From Patiria miniata (Eukaryota > Echinodermata > Asteroidea > Valvatida > Asterinidae): DNA of 64,000 nucleotides. The notes beneath the pieces are model-generated. The model had not been told where the DNA came from, made no database searches, and saw only the letters and a list, made by a program, of their open reading frames with translations. Every line of letters starts with the position of its first letter. The first letter of the stretch is position 1. The translations under genes and the position numbers were made by a program. The DNA lies in the NCBI RefSeq assembly GCF_015706575.1, contig NW_024037056.1:17597405-17661404 (forward strand), written 5' to 3'. Below, piece after piece: positions 47,202-58,600 of the stretch.

Positions 47202-50200
47202 ATGGATGATGAATTCGACATACCCGAAAGAGGTACTCTTTCTTGAAAATAACATATTCATTCAATTCCCTTGATTATGTTGTCGTGCATTAACGTTTTA
47301 TTATTAACATAATAACAATGTGGTAGGCCTATGTACCGGTACATGTCGTGTATGTTGTGTTTTGTTTTTTTACCATGTCCATGCTTACGAATTCGATGTC
47401 ACTTTTTTGCGTGTACTGATGATCTGCATCCTTGTTGCATTGCAGTTGGAGTAAACCGAGCAGGGTTGTGAATCGATCTATTCCTACAAGTACAAATCCT
47501 CATCAGTAAAGTTTATTTTTATACAATGTAGGCCTAGTACAAAGGGGCTAAAGGTATCATGATCATGGTCCACCATTTGTAATTTTTGCATTTTGTTTGT
47601 TTGAAGCAACAAAAGTACTCAAAAGAGTCAAAAGATCTAAAGAAGGGTGCTGAACAACTAAGCTGATGAAGTTTCAGCTCGGCTTAAGCAGTATATTTCG
47701 AGGAAAACAACATTCTAGGATCTCGATTTCAAATCAAAAGTTGCTGAATCATGTTTTGAATTGGGCCTGAATTCAGCGTCTGAGACACGTTCTCACAGAG
47801 CCGATTGCAGCTACGTGATGTCGCGCACTGATCCGACGAATTAAAGCAACCGCGCACGTGCTTGCGTCGTGCCAATGCTTGCGCATGCTTCGCCGAATAA
47901 CAAAATGAACTACTAGTTTGTATATCATACGGTGCTTCTAAACGTTGGGAAGGCCTTCTTTTGTTGATTTCTTCAAAATGACAGCTTGTCAGAAAGAATA
48001 ATTTCACAGGGAGTTTAGCATATTTTTCAACAATAATTACGCCAGTTACTTTTTGGATAGCTGCAAATGATGGACTCTGGCTTTAACAAAGAAGTTGTGT
48101 TTGACAGTAAGATAGGTATATGTGACCTCGGTGATGATTTTGAAGAAAATTTGAAATGTTTTATCAATTTTTTTTTGTCCTCGTCTAGTCACGACTCCAC
48201 CAGAGGTCTTTCCATGCGACATCTGTGGCCGATCCTTCGTGGAACAGACCCTCCAGCGTCATGTTAAGATCTGCGAGAAAAACGCTACCAAGAAGAGGAA
48301 AACCTTCAACTCTTCCAAGCAGCGGGCCACCGGCAACGAGATCCTGTCAGTGCCAAAAACAGATCCTAAAAAACTTGAAAAAGCGGTAAGACGTGTGACA
48401 GTTCAGTGGGAACGAAGCCCGGAAGACCCAGGTCAAGTTTAGTCTTCGTCAAGGTGTTTTTTTCTAGTGTCCATGATGGTATCTGGCTGCTATCATACAT
48501 TTGCAATCACTAGCCATGCGCTATGCACTTTACAAAGCGTGAACAGTGACCTCAACAACTATATGCAAATCAGTTGGTGAAGGACGAATGCCTCGGGACA
48601 ACAGATCCTGTTGGCTTTTTTTCCTTAATTTTCACTGGATTTCCATTGACGACCTTGTATGTGAATACAGATGAGATTATTTTTCAGTACTTGGTCATCA
48701 TCAGTGCACTAGCTTAAATATAGTACATTGGAAGGTACATGTATGCTCAAGCCTCGGGTCTGAGTGCCAAAGTTCCCGAAATTAGAATCCATTCACAACA
48801 AAGTGAAGCAACACATGCTTTATATACATTGGCGCATTAAACCCTGTACCGCCCAAAACTGCCCTGCTTATTACTCTATAAACTTGCCTCAACACTGAAT
48901 GGATTTATAGGTTTATTAGGGAATACATCCAAAGTAATATAAGTGATTCTTGCACATTACAGAAAAGAGCGACAGCCAACTGGCGCAGCAAGCATGAAGA
49001 GTTAGTGTCTAATCTTCGAGCAGCTCGAGGGGTCACCCGGGCAATGAAGACTGGGGCACCTCTACCTCCGCCCCCTTCACAGGCAAAGGTTAACCCAGGT
49101 GAGTCAGGGGTCAACCTGGGTGGATCAAAGGTCAATCCAGATGGTCAGTGAACATTGGGACACCTCTACCAACCCCACCCCCTCCCAAGCAGGGTCAACC
49201 AGGGTGAGTCAGGGGTCATCCTGGGTGGGTCAAACTCAAAGGTCATTCCAGGTGGTCAGTGAAGACTGGGGCACCTCTACCTCCGCCCCCTTCACAGGCA
49301 AAGGTTAACCCAGGTGAGTCAGGGGTCAACCTGGGTGGATCAAAGGTCAATCCAGATGGTCAGTGAACATTGGCACACCTCTACCAACCCCACCCCCTCC
49401 CAAGCAGGGTCAACCAGGGTGAGTCAGGGGTCATCCTGGGTGGGTCAAACTCAAAGGTCATTCCAGGTGGTCAGTGAACATTGGCACACCTCTACCAACC
49501 CCAACCCCTCCCAAGCAGGGTCAACCAGGGCGAGTCAGGGGTCAACCTGGGTGGGTCAAACTCAAAGGTCATTCCAGGTGGTCAGTGAAGACTGGGGCAC
49601 CTCTTTCTCCGCCCCCTTCACAGGCAAAGGTGAGTCAGGGGTCAACCTGGGTGGGTCAAAGGTCAATCCAGATTGTCGGTGAAGACAAGGGCACCCCTAC
49701 CCCCCCCCCCCCCCCTTCACAGACAGGGTCAACCGGAGTGAGTCCGAGGTTAACCTATTGGTAGGCGGGTCTTCCCAACTCACCGTTTGTAACCGTTGCA
49801 GGGTAACTTGTGCACAGATGTCCATATATGTGTTAGAAATTTTATCAGTGTTTCCATAGTGTCTGTGAATTCAGAGAAACTCGGCGCCACCCTTATTTAA
49901 TAGTACTTCCCTGCCCCCAGATTATGTGCAATGCCCAACCTGCCAGAGAAACTTCAGCGAGGGTGCTGCAGAGAGGCACATACCTTGGTGTAAAGAGAAG
50001 AACAAACGACTACCGACGACTGGTAATAAATCCACAGCTCAGAAGGAGAAACAGGCCATCAGGACACAGGTACTGAAATCAAACAGCTAGGCCTTTTGCT
50101 AGGATGCATCCTTAATCCTTTAAACTCCTCCAACTGCCATCACATAAGAACTGGATTCTGCCTCAGTCCTCTAAATCATTCATTTTAAAAAATTTATTTC

Positions 50201-52565
50201 AATAGAGGGGTGACCACTGTCTTATTCCTTCAAAATCCTCCAAAAATCACTGTTACGTTGAGGCAGTGCTGATGATTTTCAGAAGCATTGTTGATGATAA
50301 TCAGTTAAATCCAGACAAAGAGGGTCTGGATTTAACATCTGCATTACCTGGAGGGGATAGTTTTACTATATACCACTCAAAGCAGTCAATATTTGTATAT
50401 GACGCTGCCCCACACAGCACAAACCGCAATTACCAGGCAGCAAGAAGCGACGGATTTTGCCTCCCAAAGCAGGCTCAGCACTAAGGACCAGAAGGACGGT
50501 CTGGATCCAACACGTGGAGGGAATAGTTTTACTATTTACCACTCAAAGTAGTCAATATTTGTATACATTTGTTCTACACAGTACAAACCGCCGCTACCAG
50601 GCAGTAAGAAGCGTCAGATTGTACCGCCCAAGGCAGGCCCAGCACTAAGGACCGGAAGGACAGGGTCTGGATCCAACGTACAACAGCTGGAGGACCAGTA
50701 CAGCAATATGAGCATGAATGAGAAAATGCCACCAGGTAGAGGAAGGACAAAACCAGGTCAGTTGCTGAGATATCCTCGACGCTTTTAAAATGTTCTCTTG
50801 TACTAGTCTTACTGATCTTGAGGAGTATAGCCTAGTGGTTAGATATCCGGTTTTAAACATACTTGTTTAAAACAGGCCAAGTCTACGACAGGCCAAGTTT
50901 AAAACAGGCCAAGTTTAAAACAGGTTAAGCACTTTATTCCCTTATTTCAACACTTATCACCAGGTGGGCGTGGGACAGTCAATGGATCCAAGGCACGGAG
51001 CGCAAGTCTGGAACGACGGTTAGAGAAGCCTACTGATAGTTACCGCAGCTCAAGTGGAGATAGCTTACGTGGCAAAAGGTAACTAGTTTTTTTTATATAT
51101 TTGTTATACAAACTTGGGTTAACTCTTGTTACAATGTACATAAATAATTTGCATTACATACTAACGGGAAAATTTCTTAGGTGTAAATCTATTGTTCTTC
51201 AAAACTTGTTATTCTGCTTTTGTAATTCTTATTGTTGTTTACATTTATTTCCATTCTCTTTGCCATTCATTTCTCAATTTCTTTGCATGCTGTTCCATGT
51301 ACATGTACATTATGTTTCTGTATGTTGTTTGTGTAATGTACATGTTACTCTGCGTATGTGTTATCCATCCACTTACATGCACATTATCCATACGCCGTTC
51401 ATATGTTTACATATCGTCCACATGTTATCCACATACCGTCATACATGTACTGTCATTTTCACACAATCCATGTTACCCACGTACATGTACCATCCAAAAA
51501 CATCTCAATCAACCACTAAACATTCAACATGTTGTTGTCAACATGTTATTCACATCCCTTGCTCATGTTACCATCTACAAACCATGCACTTTTTATCCAC
51601 ACGCCATCCTCATGTTATCCACAAACTATCCACATGTCATCCCCATCCTCCATCCATCCACTCGCTACCCATCCCACCATCCACTAGATACACTGATGAT
51701 GAAGATGAATATGATTACAATGTCTACGGTGATACGGCAGATCGCTACGGTCGTAGGAGAGCAGGGTCCAATCACATATTGCCCCATCAACGCGTGAGGG
51801 CCGCCAAGGAGCTGAGGTTGGTATCCCGACGACTACCCCTCCCCTTTCCATATACCAGCCCCTCCCCCTACTCCTCCCGCTAAAAGTGATACACCTCATG
51901 ATAGACTTTCTGAGTTGAATATGTCTCTTTCAAAGATTGGAGTACAGTTATTCAGTTGTAGCATGTTAGTGCTTGATGTCTTATACATTCTAGTGCATGG
52001 TGGTCTTGGGCCGGTCTCTACTCAGTGAGACAGCACATGCGAACCACAATTTATATACCCATCGTGCTTTGGAATAAAGCATGAGGCAATTTGTACCAGG
52101 CAATGTCATTTGATCCACAGGCTATTTCAAAGACGAAAAGGACGGATACAAATTTAAATTGCTTGAAATATTCTGGAGAATTTCCATTAACTGTGGGACT
52201 TTGGTACATTGTAATTGGTTCTTCAGTGATTACGAGTGAATTTGGTTGCCGCCAAGTTGTTTGTAAAAATTGCCTCACATGACTTAACCCTTTGTTTATA
52301 TTTACACTGCAAGTGCATTGTAAGGAAAATAGTACAATGTTGTCTCTTGTATAATTGTGTGTCTTTCTTCAGCTCACCGACCTCCAGGACCCCCACCCCT
52401 CCTTCCAAGGCCTCATCGGGCTCTAACCTCCAGAGAAAAGCTAGCCTGGAAAACGTCAACGGTCGCCGAGCCTCTAAGTTCTGCCATGAGTGTGGGACGC
52501 AGTATCCTGTGGTACAGGCTAAGTTCTGCTGCGAGTGCGGGACCAGGAGGGCCTATTTTGACTGA
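47202..52565 (+). CDS. ZC2HC1A: ZC2HC1A-type C2HC zinc-finger protein, 8 exons
   Basis: Exons: 47202-47232, 48189-48385, 48963-49098, 49921-50069, 50582-50756, 50964-51078, 51688-51816 and 52373-52565 (TGA). All GT-AG, frame intact, 374 residues (human ZC2HC1A about 325). First C2HC finger: Cys20, Cys23, His35, Cys39 (FPCDICGRSF), followed by ATKKRKTFNSSKQRA. Then NWRSKHEELVSNLRAARG and a proline stretch. Second finger: Cys126, Cys129, His141, Cys145 (VQCPTCQRNF). QYKPP joins exons 4 and 5 as in human. A basic and acidic low-complexity middle leads to C-terminal KFCHECGTQYPV and AKFCCECG with two CxxC pairs (348/351 and 363/366). The family binds zinc; its cellular role is poorly known. Introns 3 and 4 carry duplicated exon parts. 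Confidence 0.95.
49045..49760 (+). repeat. Minisatellite made from the end of ZC2HC1A exon 3 plus its donor
   Basis: Seven tandem units start at 49045, 49149, 49260, 49364, 49475, 49586 and 49680, with lengths 104, 111, 104, 111, 111, 94 and a partial. The first unit begins inside exon 3 and contains its donor at 49099; later units repeat the coding tail, the donor context GTGAGTCAGG and intron sequence. Units 1 and 3 (A type) read as identical over 104 bases; units 2, 4 and 5 are a B type. Each A unit also has an acceptor-like CCGCCCCCTTCACAG. Reading through the donor meets a stop within one unit. Confidence 0.9.
50418..50513 (+). pseudogene. Tandem partial copy of ZC2HC1A exon 5
   Basis: 164 bases before exon 5, intron 4 holds a copy of the acceptor (CCCCACACAG) and the first 80 or so bases of exon 5, reading HKPQLPGSKKRRILPPKAGS. 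The repeat unit (about 164 bases) includes upstream intron sequence (AGTTTTACTAT, CACTCAAAG, GTCAATATTTGTATA). A 2-base loss at AGGACGGTCTGG shifts the copy relative to exon 5. A GT at 50514 would still give a 96-base exon, phase 0 at both ends, so inclusion would keep the frame. It could be a cassette exon or a dead duplicate. Confidence 0.65.
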
Positions 52566-55500
52566 AGTATTTATAACCTCTGCATGGGTCAGAGTTCATG
52601 TCATTTGAATATTTATGCTGTTCTTGAGAGAGCTTCACCAATCAGGGTACAAAAAATTAAAATCACCTTGGCACACTAAAAAGGCAACCAGTTAAATCTT
52701 AGAATCAGGGTAGAAACCATCAACAGTGCAGTCCGGCGTATTGAATTTCAGGGAAATGGTTGGTAAACACCCTTCCCCCCCCCCCAACATTTGCTTAGAT
52801 GCTTAGTCTAAAATCTCTTCAAGGCTTCCTGGGAAATATTGTGATGTGTTTACACCAGCGTGAGAGTGCCGTGGTCCAATGGTTATAAATGGTATTCGAC
52901 TCGTGTGCCGTGGTATGTGGGTTCAAAGCCTGACAGGGAACATGGGGACTGTGTTCTTGGGCAAGACACTTTACTACAATTGCCTCTCTCCACCCAGGAG
53001 TATGGGCACCTGTGAAGGTAGAGACCAGATTGTGCTGATCTCAGGGAGCGGCAGAACCACGGGTCTCACGGCCTGTTGAACAGGGGTAATAATTATGAAG
53101 ACCTTTGGTATAAAGTGCTATAAGCTGAAACATCACATTATTATTATTATTTGTTATTCAATTAGCATTATTTCTATGCTGCCAAAAAGTATATAAACTA
53201 TATGGGTACAATGTTTTCATTGGAAAGTATTCACTTTATTCCGTGTTATGACTATAGGATATTGGTCAGTGACCATGAATTATCTACAAACAAAAAATTG
53301 GTTCAGTTCAGGACCATGGTTATTATAAAAAGAGGAACAAATGAATTTTAAGCCAAATTAAAGTTGTATATATAAAAAACAGACAACGTTTTAGAATTAA
53401 TTGTTTCCTGTCTGTATATCGTGTGGTGCTGTTTCTGTGATGTCAATTGACATGATTGAGGCACCCACTTCAATTCTGTACAAATTGTGAATTTAAACTA
53501 AATCTAGCTCAAAATAATTCTTTTTCTAATTTTGGGTGAGATTACATAAACAGTACCTTGAATTAAATATTTTCTTTTGTGATTAGTAGCTTGCTACGCA
53601 CCCAGTGAATTATGGATCTGTATTATTTGCTGAACAATCGCTAGTTTTTTAATTTGTAAAATATTATGTTGCTCTTTGAGTTGATGTATATGAGGCATTG
53701 AGGCTGTATATTATGTTTTGTACATTATTTTTGAAATCATTCCAATGAACAGTCACTACATGTACATGTAGAACTGAAAAAATGTGTAATTCTTTGCCCC
53801 CTAAATAGCCTGTCCAGATTTTAAAAAAAATGAAAACACAAAAATTGGCACAATTTCCGTGTATACACTTACACACGTGTACTGCCATTTATAAATGTAA
53901 ATATTCGTGTATGTACATATGTTAGGATAGAAAAGATGCACTGTACTTAAACTTAAACTATAACAGTCAATGTTGAAAGTTCTAAGCATCCCCAGATTTA
54001 AATTTTATCACATTCTTGTATTTACATGGTATTTTTCAAGATCTCTCGCCATCTCATTTCCACCATTTTTCTCAACCATAGAAAGTTCACTTGGGATGAG
54101 TTTGCAAAACCATTCTACCAAGAATGTTTTAATGAATATGAAAAATTGCAAACTTAAGACAGCTGAAAGGGTTTCAAACCACATAAAACGTTCGTGTTGT
54201 ACCCTTGGGAAAGGTTGTAGAGCATGTGTATGTAGCTTATGTGCAATATGTACGTATTATCTGCATGAAAATAAACAAAGGACAATGTACATGAACACAG
54301 TCTTGTAACATCTGAGTGTTTGAAATGTGTCTAGTTAAAAACCAAGCAGACGAGAGAAGGTGACAAAAATGTTGTTGGAAACTTACTTTTCAGGTCGCCC
54401 ATAAAGCTCACGAGATGGTTAATTCAATTGGGAACTTAAAATTGATTTTTAAAAATGAAAAGATAATAATTACAAAATGTTTTGGAGATGGGCATTATTT
54501 CTAAAATTGAAACATTTCTATTTGACGCGAGTACATGCGAGGCATATATCTGCACACCGTAATGTCCAAACAAAATACCCCAAAACAGGAGAAATTTAAC
54601 CAAAGGAAGAACACTTATTCAGTAACGAAGAGTTAAATGAAGGCAAATTACGCAATGCCAATCTTATCAAATTTTCTACAATATGAACCATTAACGATCA
54701 TGTACCTGCCAGAGAGTTAGTGACTGGTAGGTACCGTCTCAACAGCTACCACAACAAAATGGCCATAACTGGATTACTGTAATACATTTTCAATGGCACT
54801 AACCGTGAGTGCAAATGTACATTTTGTATTACACAAAAATAACGACACCTTATAATATAAAGTGAGCTGAGCGTATTAAGCATACAGTAATGAGGATAAT
54901 AACTTGCCAAAATAATGTGCTAAAGTCACCAAATACCAGCAATATACCTACATATATACCTACATTCATATACCTACTCAAATACCGTCACTAAAACATA
55001 CACAATTATAGAAAAGGTTTTGAAATTAAGCTCACCTAATGTATGAAAAGGTTCCTTCAGAAGCCATATAGGCGAGGGCTCATGTAGCTGCACAGTAATA
55101 GCAACGTGATGCAACGGAAGAACAAGTATTGTGGCTGAACTCAAGAAAGAACAACGCTCTACAACATGCTACTTTTAGGGCGGTGTGCACGAATGACTGT
55201 CTTGAATTTCGCGCTGCACCACGCCCGCACTCGTCAGGTGGGGTGTAGCGCGCCCTCTTTTGAAGGAAATAGGCTACCACGCATTAAGTAATATTATATG
55301 GAACAAAACCGCACTCGTTTTCCGGACGATAACTCAAAAGTAGTCACATTGAATCGAAATGTCGTATATAATATATTAGTGATATGTAACAAAATTCTGT
55401 TGAATATCGGGGGAAATTGTCAAATAATAAAAATAATATAACAATACCAATGTAGTGAGTGTGTTAAGCGCAAAAATACAAGGCGAATTTAAGTCCACTT

Positions 55501-55671
55501 TCATAACATAAAAATAGCACACTCGGTTTTCAATAGTACGAGCACTACACCACTATCACTTCAACTTGTTTGTCTAAAAATAATAGGTCATGTAAATCCC
55601 TACAAATCTTCAATAACGCTCGAGGCGCATTATTTTCATCTCTGACGAACTGTTTGTCCGCGCTCCGTGTG
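52566..55671. other. Space between two converging genes; ZC2HC1A 3' UTR
   Basis: No coding exon. It holds a full SINE (52862-53100), AT-rich sequence and an AATAAA at 54270-54275 that could end the ZC2HC1A transcript after a UTR of about 1.7 kb. From about 55080 to 55270 the sequence becomes CpG-richer (GCGCGCCCTCTTTTGAAGG) without a visible gene. Confidence 0.5.
52862..53100 (+). mobile_element. tRNA-derived SINE, full length
   Basis: Head GTGCCGTGGTCCAATGGTTA (A box region) and GTGGGTTCAAAGCCTGA (B box), middle TTCTTGGGCAAGACACTTTA and CTCTCTCCACCCAGGAGTAT, then GAAGGTAGAGACCAGATTGT and GGCCTGTTGAACAGGGGTAA. It lies in the putative 3' UTR of ZC2HC1A in sense orientation. Confidence 0.8.
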
Positions 55672-58600
55672 TTAATTCTTCTTGCCTCTCGCCCCTCCGC
55701 CGAGTAGAGCTTTCTCTAGCCCCATGACCGGGCCTTCAACGCCGATGGACAGTACGAAGGCCGCCGCGTAGGCAAACACAGTGTTGGAAATGAACATGGA
55801 AGCCTGTCAGGAAATTGGGTATAAGATAAAAGTCAGCCAGTTATCTTTTGCTGTTAAAAGACTAAGGAAAAATTAGGTTAATGGACGTAGCTGTTGGAAC
55901 TCATTTTTGATACTTAATTTTTTTGTAAACGCTGCACAGGGTTAAAAAACAAAAATAAGCAATGAAATTTAAATACAAATGTGCTTCAAGAGTTGTTTAA
56001 AGTAGTTGTTTGATTCTGCTCAGGAATGGTTACTTACATATTGGATGTAGGTGAAGTGATATTGGGACTTGGCGGTTGTGTAGAAGGAATACATGAGAAT
56101 CGGATGAAGCAGATATGCACCGAAGGTGATGCGACTCAACGGTGCCCAGAAGCCCCAGCTCAGGAGGGCGTTGACGGGGCCTATACAAGGTGTGGTAAAA
56201 CGGTCACATTAACAAGCTGTAGGTTACGAGAATCCTAGGTTGAACTGAGGAGGACTCGCTTTCCCAATTTTTGATCTTGCCTAAAATGTAATATAAAAAT
56301 CTCATAAAAAGTGGGTTATAGTAGAAAAAAGATTCGCAGAATCAGCATAATTCAATTATGTGTGATATAATACAAGTAAAGCGTGCAACTTTTCAAAGAA
56401 ACTGTTAACAACATTCCATTTCTTTCGCTGCTGTTTACCCTAAGTTTTTAAGTGACTTGTGAACTGATTTCATATTACTTAATTACGTTCAGTTCAACAA
56501 GATCACTATAGGTCATCCCAAATTATGTCTTAAGCGGCTATTCATCACCACCCTCTTCATTACTATAAGCGTTATCATCATCAACATCAATTTCTTTGAA
56601 ATGGAATCACAGAAGTTCTCATCTTTTTTTCTTATCAGGTAGAAGAAGAAGGACGTGATACCAATGCTTACCTCCATAGCCTGTGACGCATGCAAATGCC
56701 ACCCAGCCCACGGCCATAACAAATGCTGCTCGACTGAAAACAGTATACATCACCGCAGCATACTGCGGTATGGGCTCTCCATTGCTACGATATGGTCCAT
56801 AAATGATAGCTAGGCCCACTCCAACGGCTACAATCCACATGGCGACATTGATCCACTAAAAAAAGAAAAACAATAGAGGAAATCATTGGATTGATTTTAA
56901 AGATCTTTAGGACGTAAGAGTTTAGGTATGAGGTTTAGGTTTGGATGAATTTGGTAAGGCCTCATTGTGTAATAGGGCTGAATGAAGCAAGGCTATGAGT
57001 TTGAATTCATGACCTTTTTAGGCCAAATTTTACGTGATTGGGCTGATCAAGTAATCGGTGAGAAAATTGTTTAATTCAAGTGTTAATGGCGGTCGAATGG
57101 CCAGGTCATGTGTTTGGTTGGGTAAGGATGAATTACATTGAATGTGATTGTTTCAGGTTTGGTTGGTTTGACTTGGGCTTGTTTTGCGCCAGATTCAGTT
57201 GGATATATATTTTTTAATTGTGTTTAATTCGTAGTTTGATATGCCTTGGTTGGGTTGGGTTGGGCTGGGTTGGGTTGGGTTGGGTTGGGTTGGGTTGGGT
57301 TGGGTTGGGTTGGGCTGGGTTGGGTTGGGTTGGGTTGGGTTGGGTTGGGCTGAGCTGGGCTGGGTTGGGCTGGGTTGGCCTGGGTTAAGCCGGGCTGGGC
57401 TGGGTTGGGCCAGGTTGGGCCAGGTTGGGTGGTGTTGAGCTATGTGGGGTGTGATGGTTGAGTTGGGGTTGCTACTAGATTAGGTAAGGTTAACCCTGAG
57501 GTTTGGTGGAGTGGTAGCATAATTAACTCTCTCACCTTGCTCATCTTGAAGGGTTGCCCATTCAGTTTGTAGAAGACGTACCCAAACACCATGCCCACCA
57601 AATACGCAGGAATACGGCAGTAAGGCTTGCCGTATATGATGTCCGGATTGCCATTCCCATAGTCTATGATTGTGTTGTTGTTGCTATATGGTCTATGGGC
57701 AAAACAAATTACAAAACGAATTACAAATGTGTAGTACGAGTGGAATTTCTTTCCATTACTTTTAATTGGAAGGCATGTTTGCCTATCGGTGTTTTTACTA
57801 GAACGCAAATGGACCCGTCATTTGTAATGACGAAAAATCATTGGAGTTACAAAAGCAATCCAGGCAAAACATAAAGCTATTTGAGTCACACTTACGGGTT
57901 GATGGCTACACCAAGAGTTACCCCGTACTTGGTAGCTATGTATGCAGTGATGCCGAATGAGGCAAGACACAGTGCAACGATCAGTCCAAGGCCCAGCTTG
58001 GAATACCTGCAGAAAATGTTATCAGTGAGTCATTACAGTTTATACAACACCTGAATAAATCTCCGTCATCTGATTGGTGAATTGTAGATCACGTGACATA
58101 TTATTATTCAGTATAATGCACGGTGCGACCGTGCGTTATACCCATGCATTATACCGTTTCACTTTGCGCTTGTTCCATGACGCGGTATTTGCGTGCAAAA
58201 TGCATGCTGGTATGCGCGTTCAGCGTAGCGCGTATTGTTCCAAAGAGCCAGCGCTACAGCGTTGGGTTCAAACATTTTCGTGAAGGGGTAGTTCAACATC
58301 TTTAAAATCAAAATAAATTGTAGTTTATAATTTACCAATCAAATGACGAGAATTTATTCAGGTGTTGTATAAAACAAATAACGAATGTTTTACGTTCGTG
58401 CGATGGATATTAACATTCAGATTAGAGATATCAAACGGATCTGTTTTGTCATAACAACAATAAGTTAAATCGCAATTCTACGTTCATGGTTTTTCCGAGC
58501 TGCGTACATATCCCGTAACCGCACCATTTCAAATGGTCCGGATATTGATTTTTCAGACTGTCCCGTCTAAACTTACTGATTTTTAGTTGCAGTCAGCAGA

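Noticed and set aside
51101..51883. 260-residue frame between ZC2HC1A exons 6 and 7
   Set aside because: Only its last part (51688-51816) is exon 7 in this frame; the rest is intron sequence of CATGTTATCC type repeats with no family match and a clear acceptor at 51686-51687.
57241..57438. Repeated GLGWV frame
   Set aside because: Translation of the TTGGG simple repeat.
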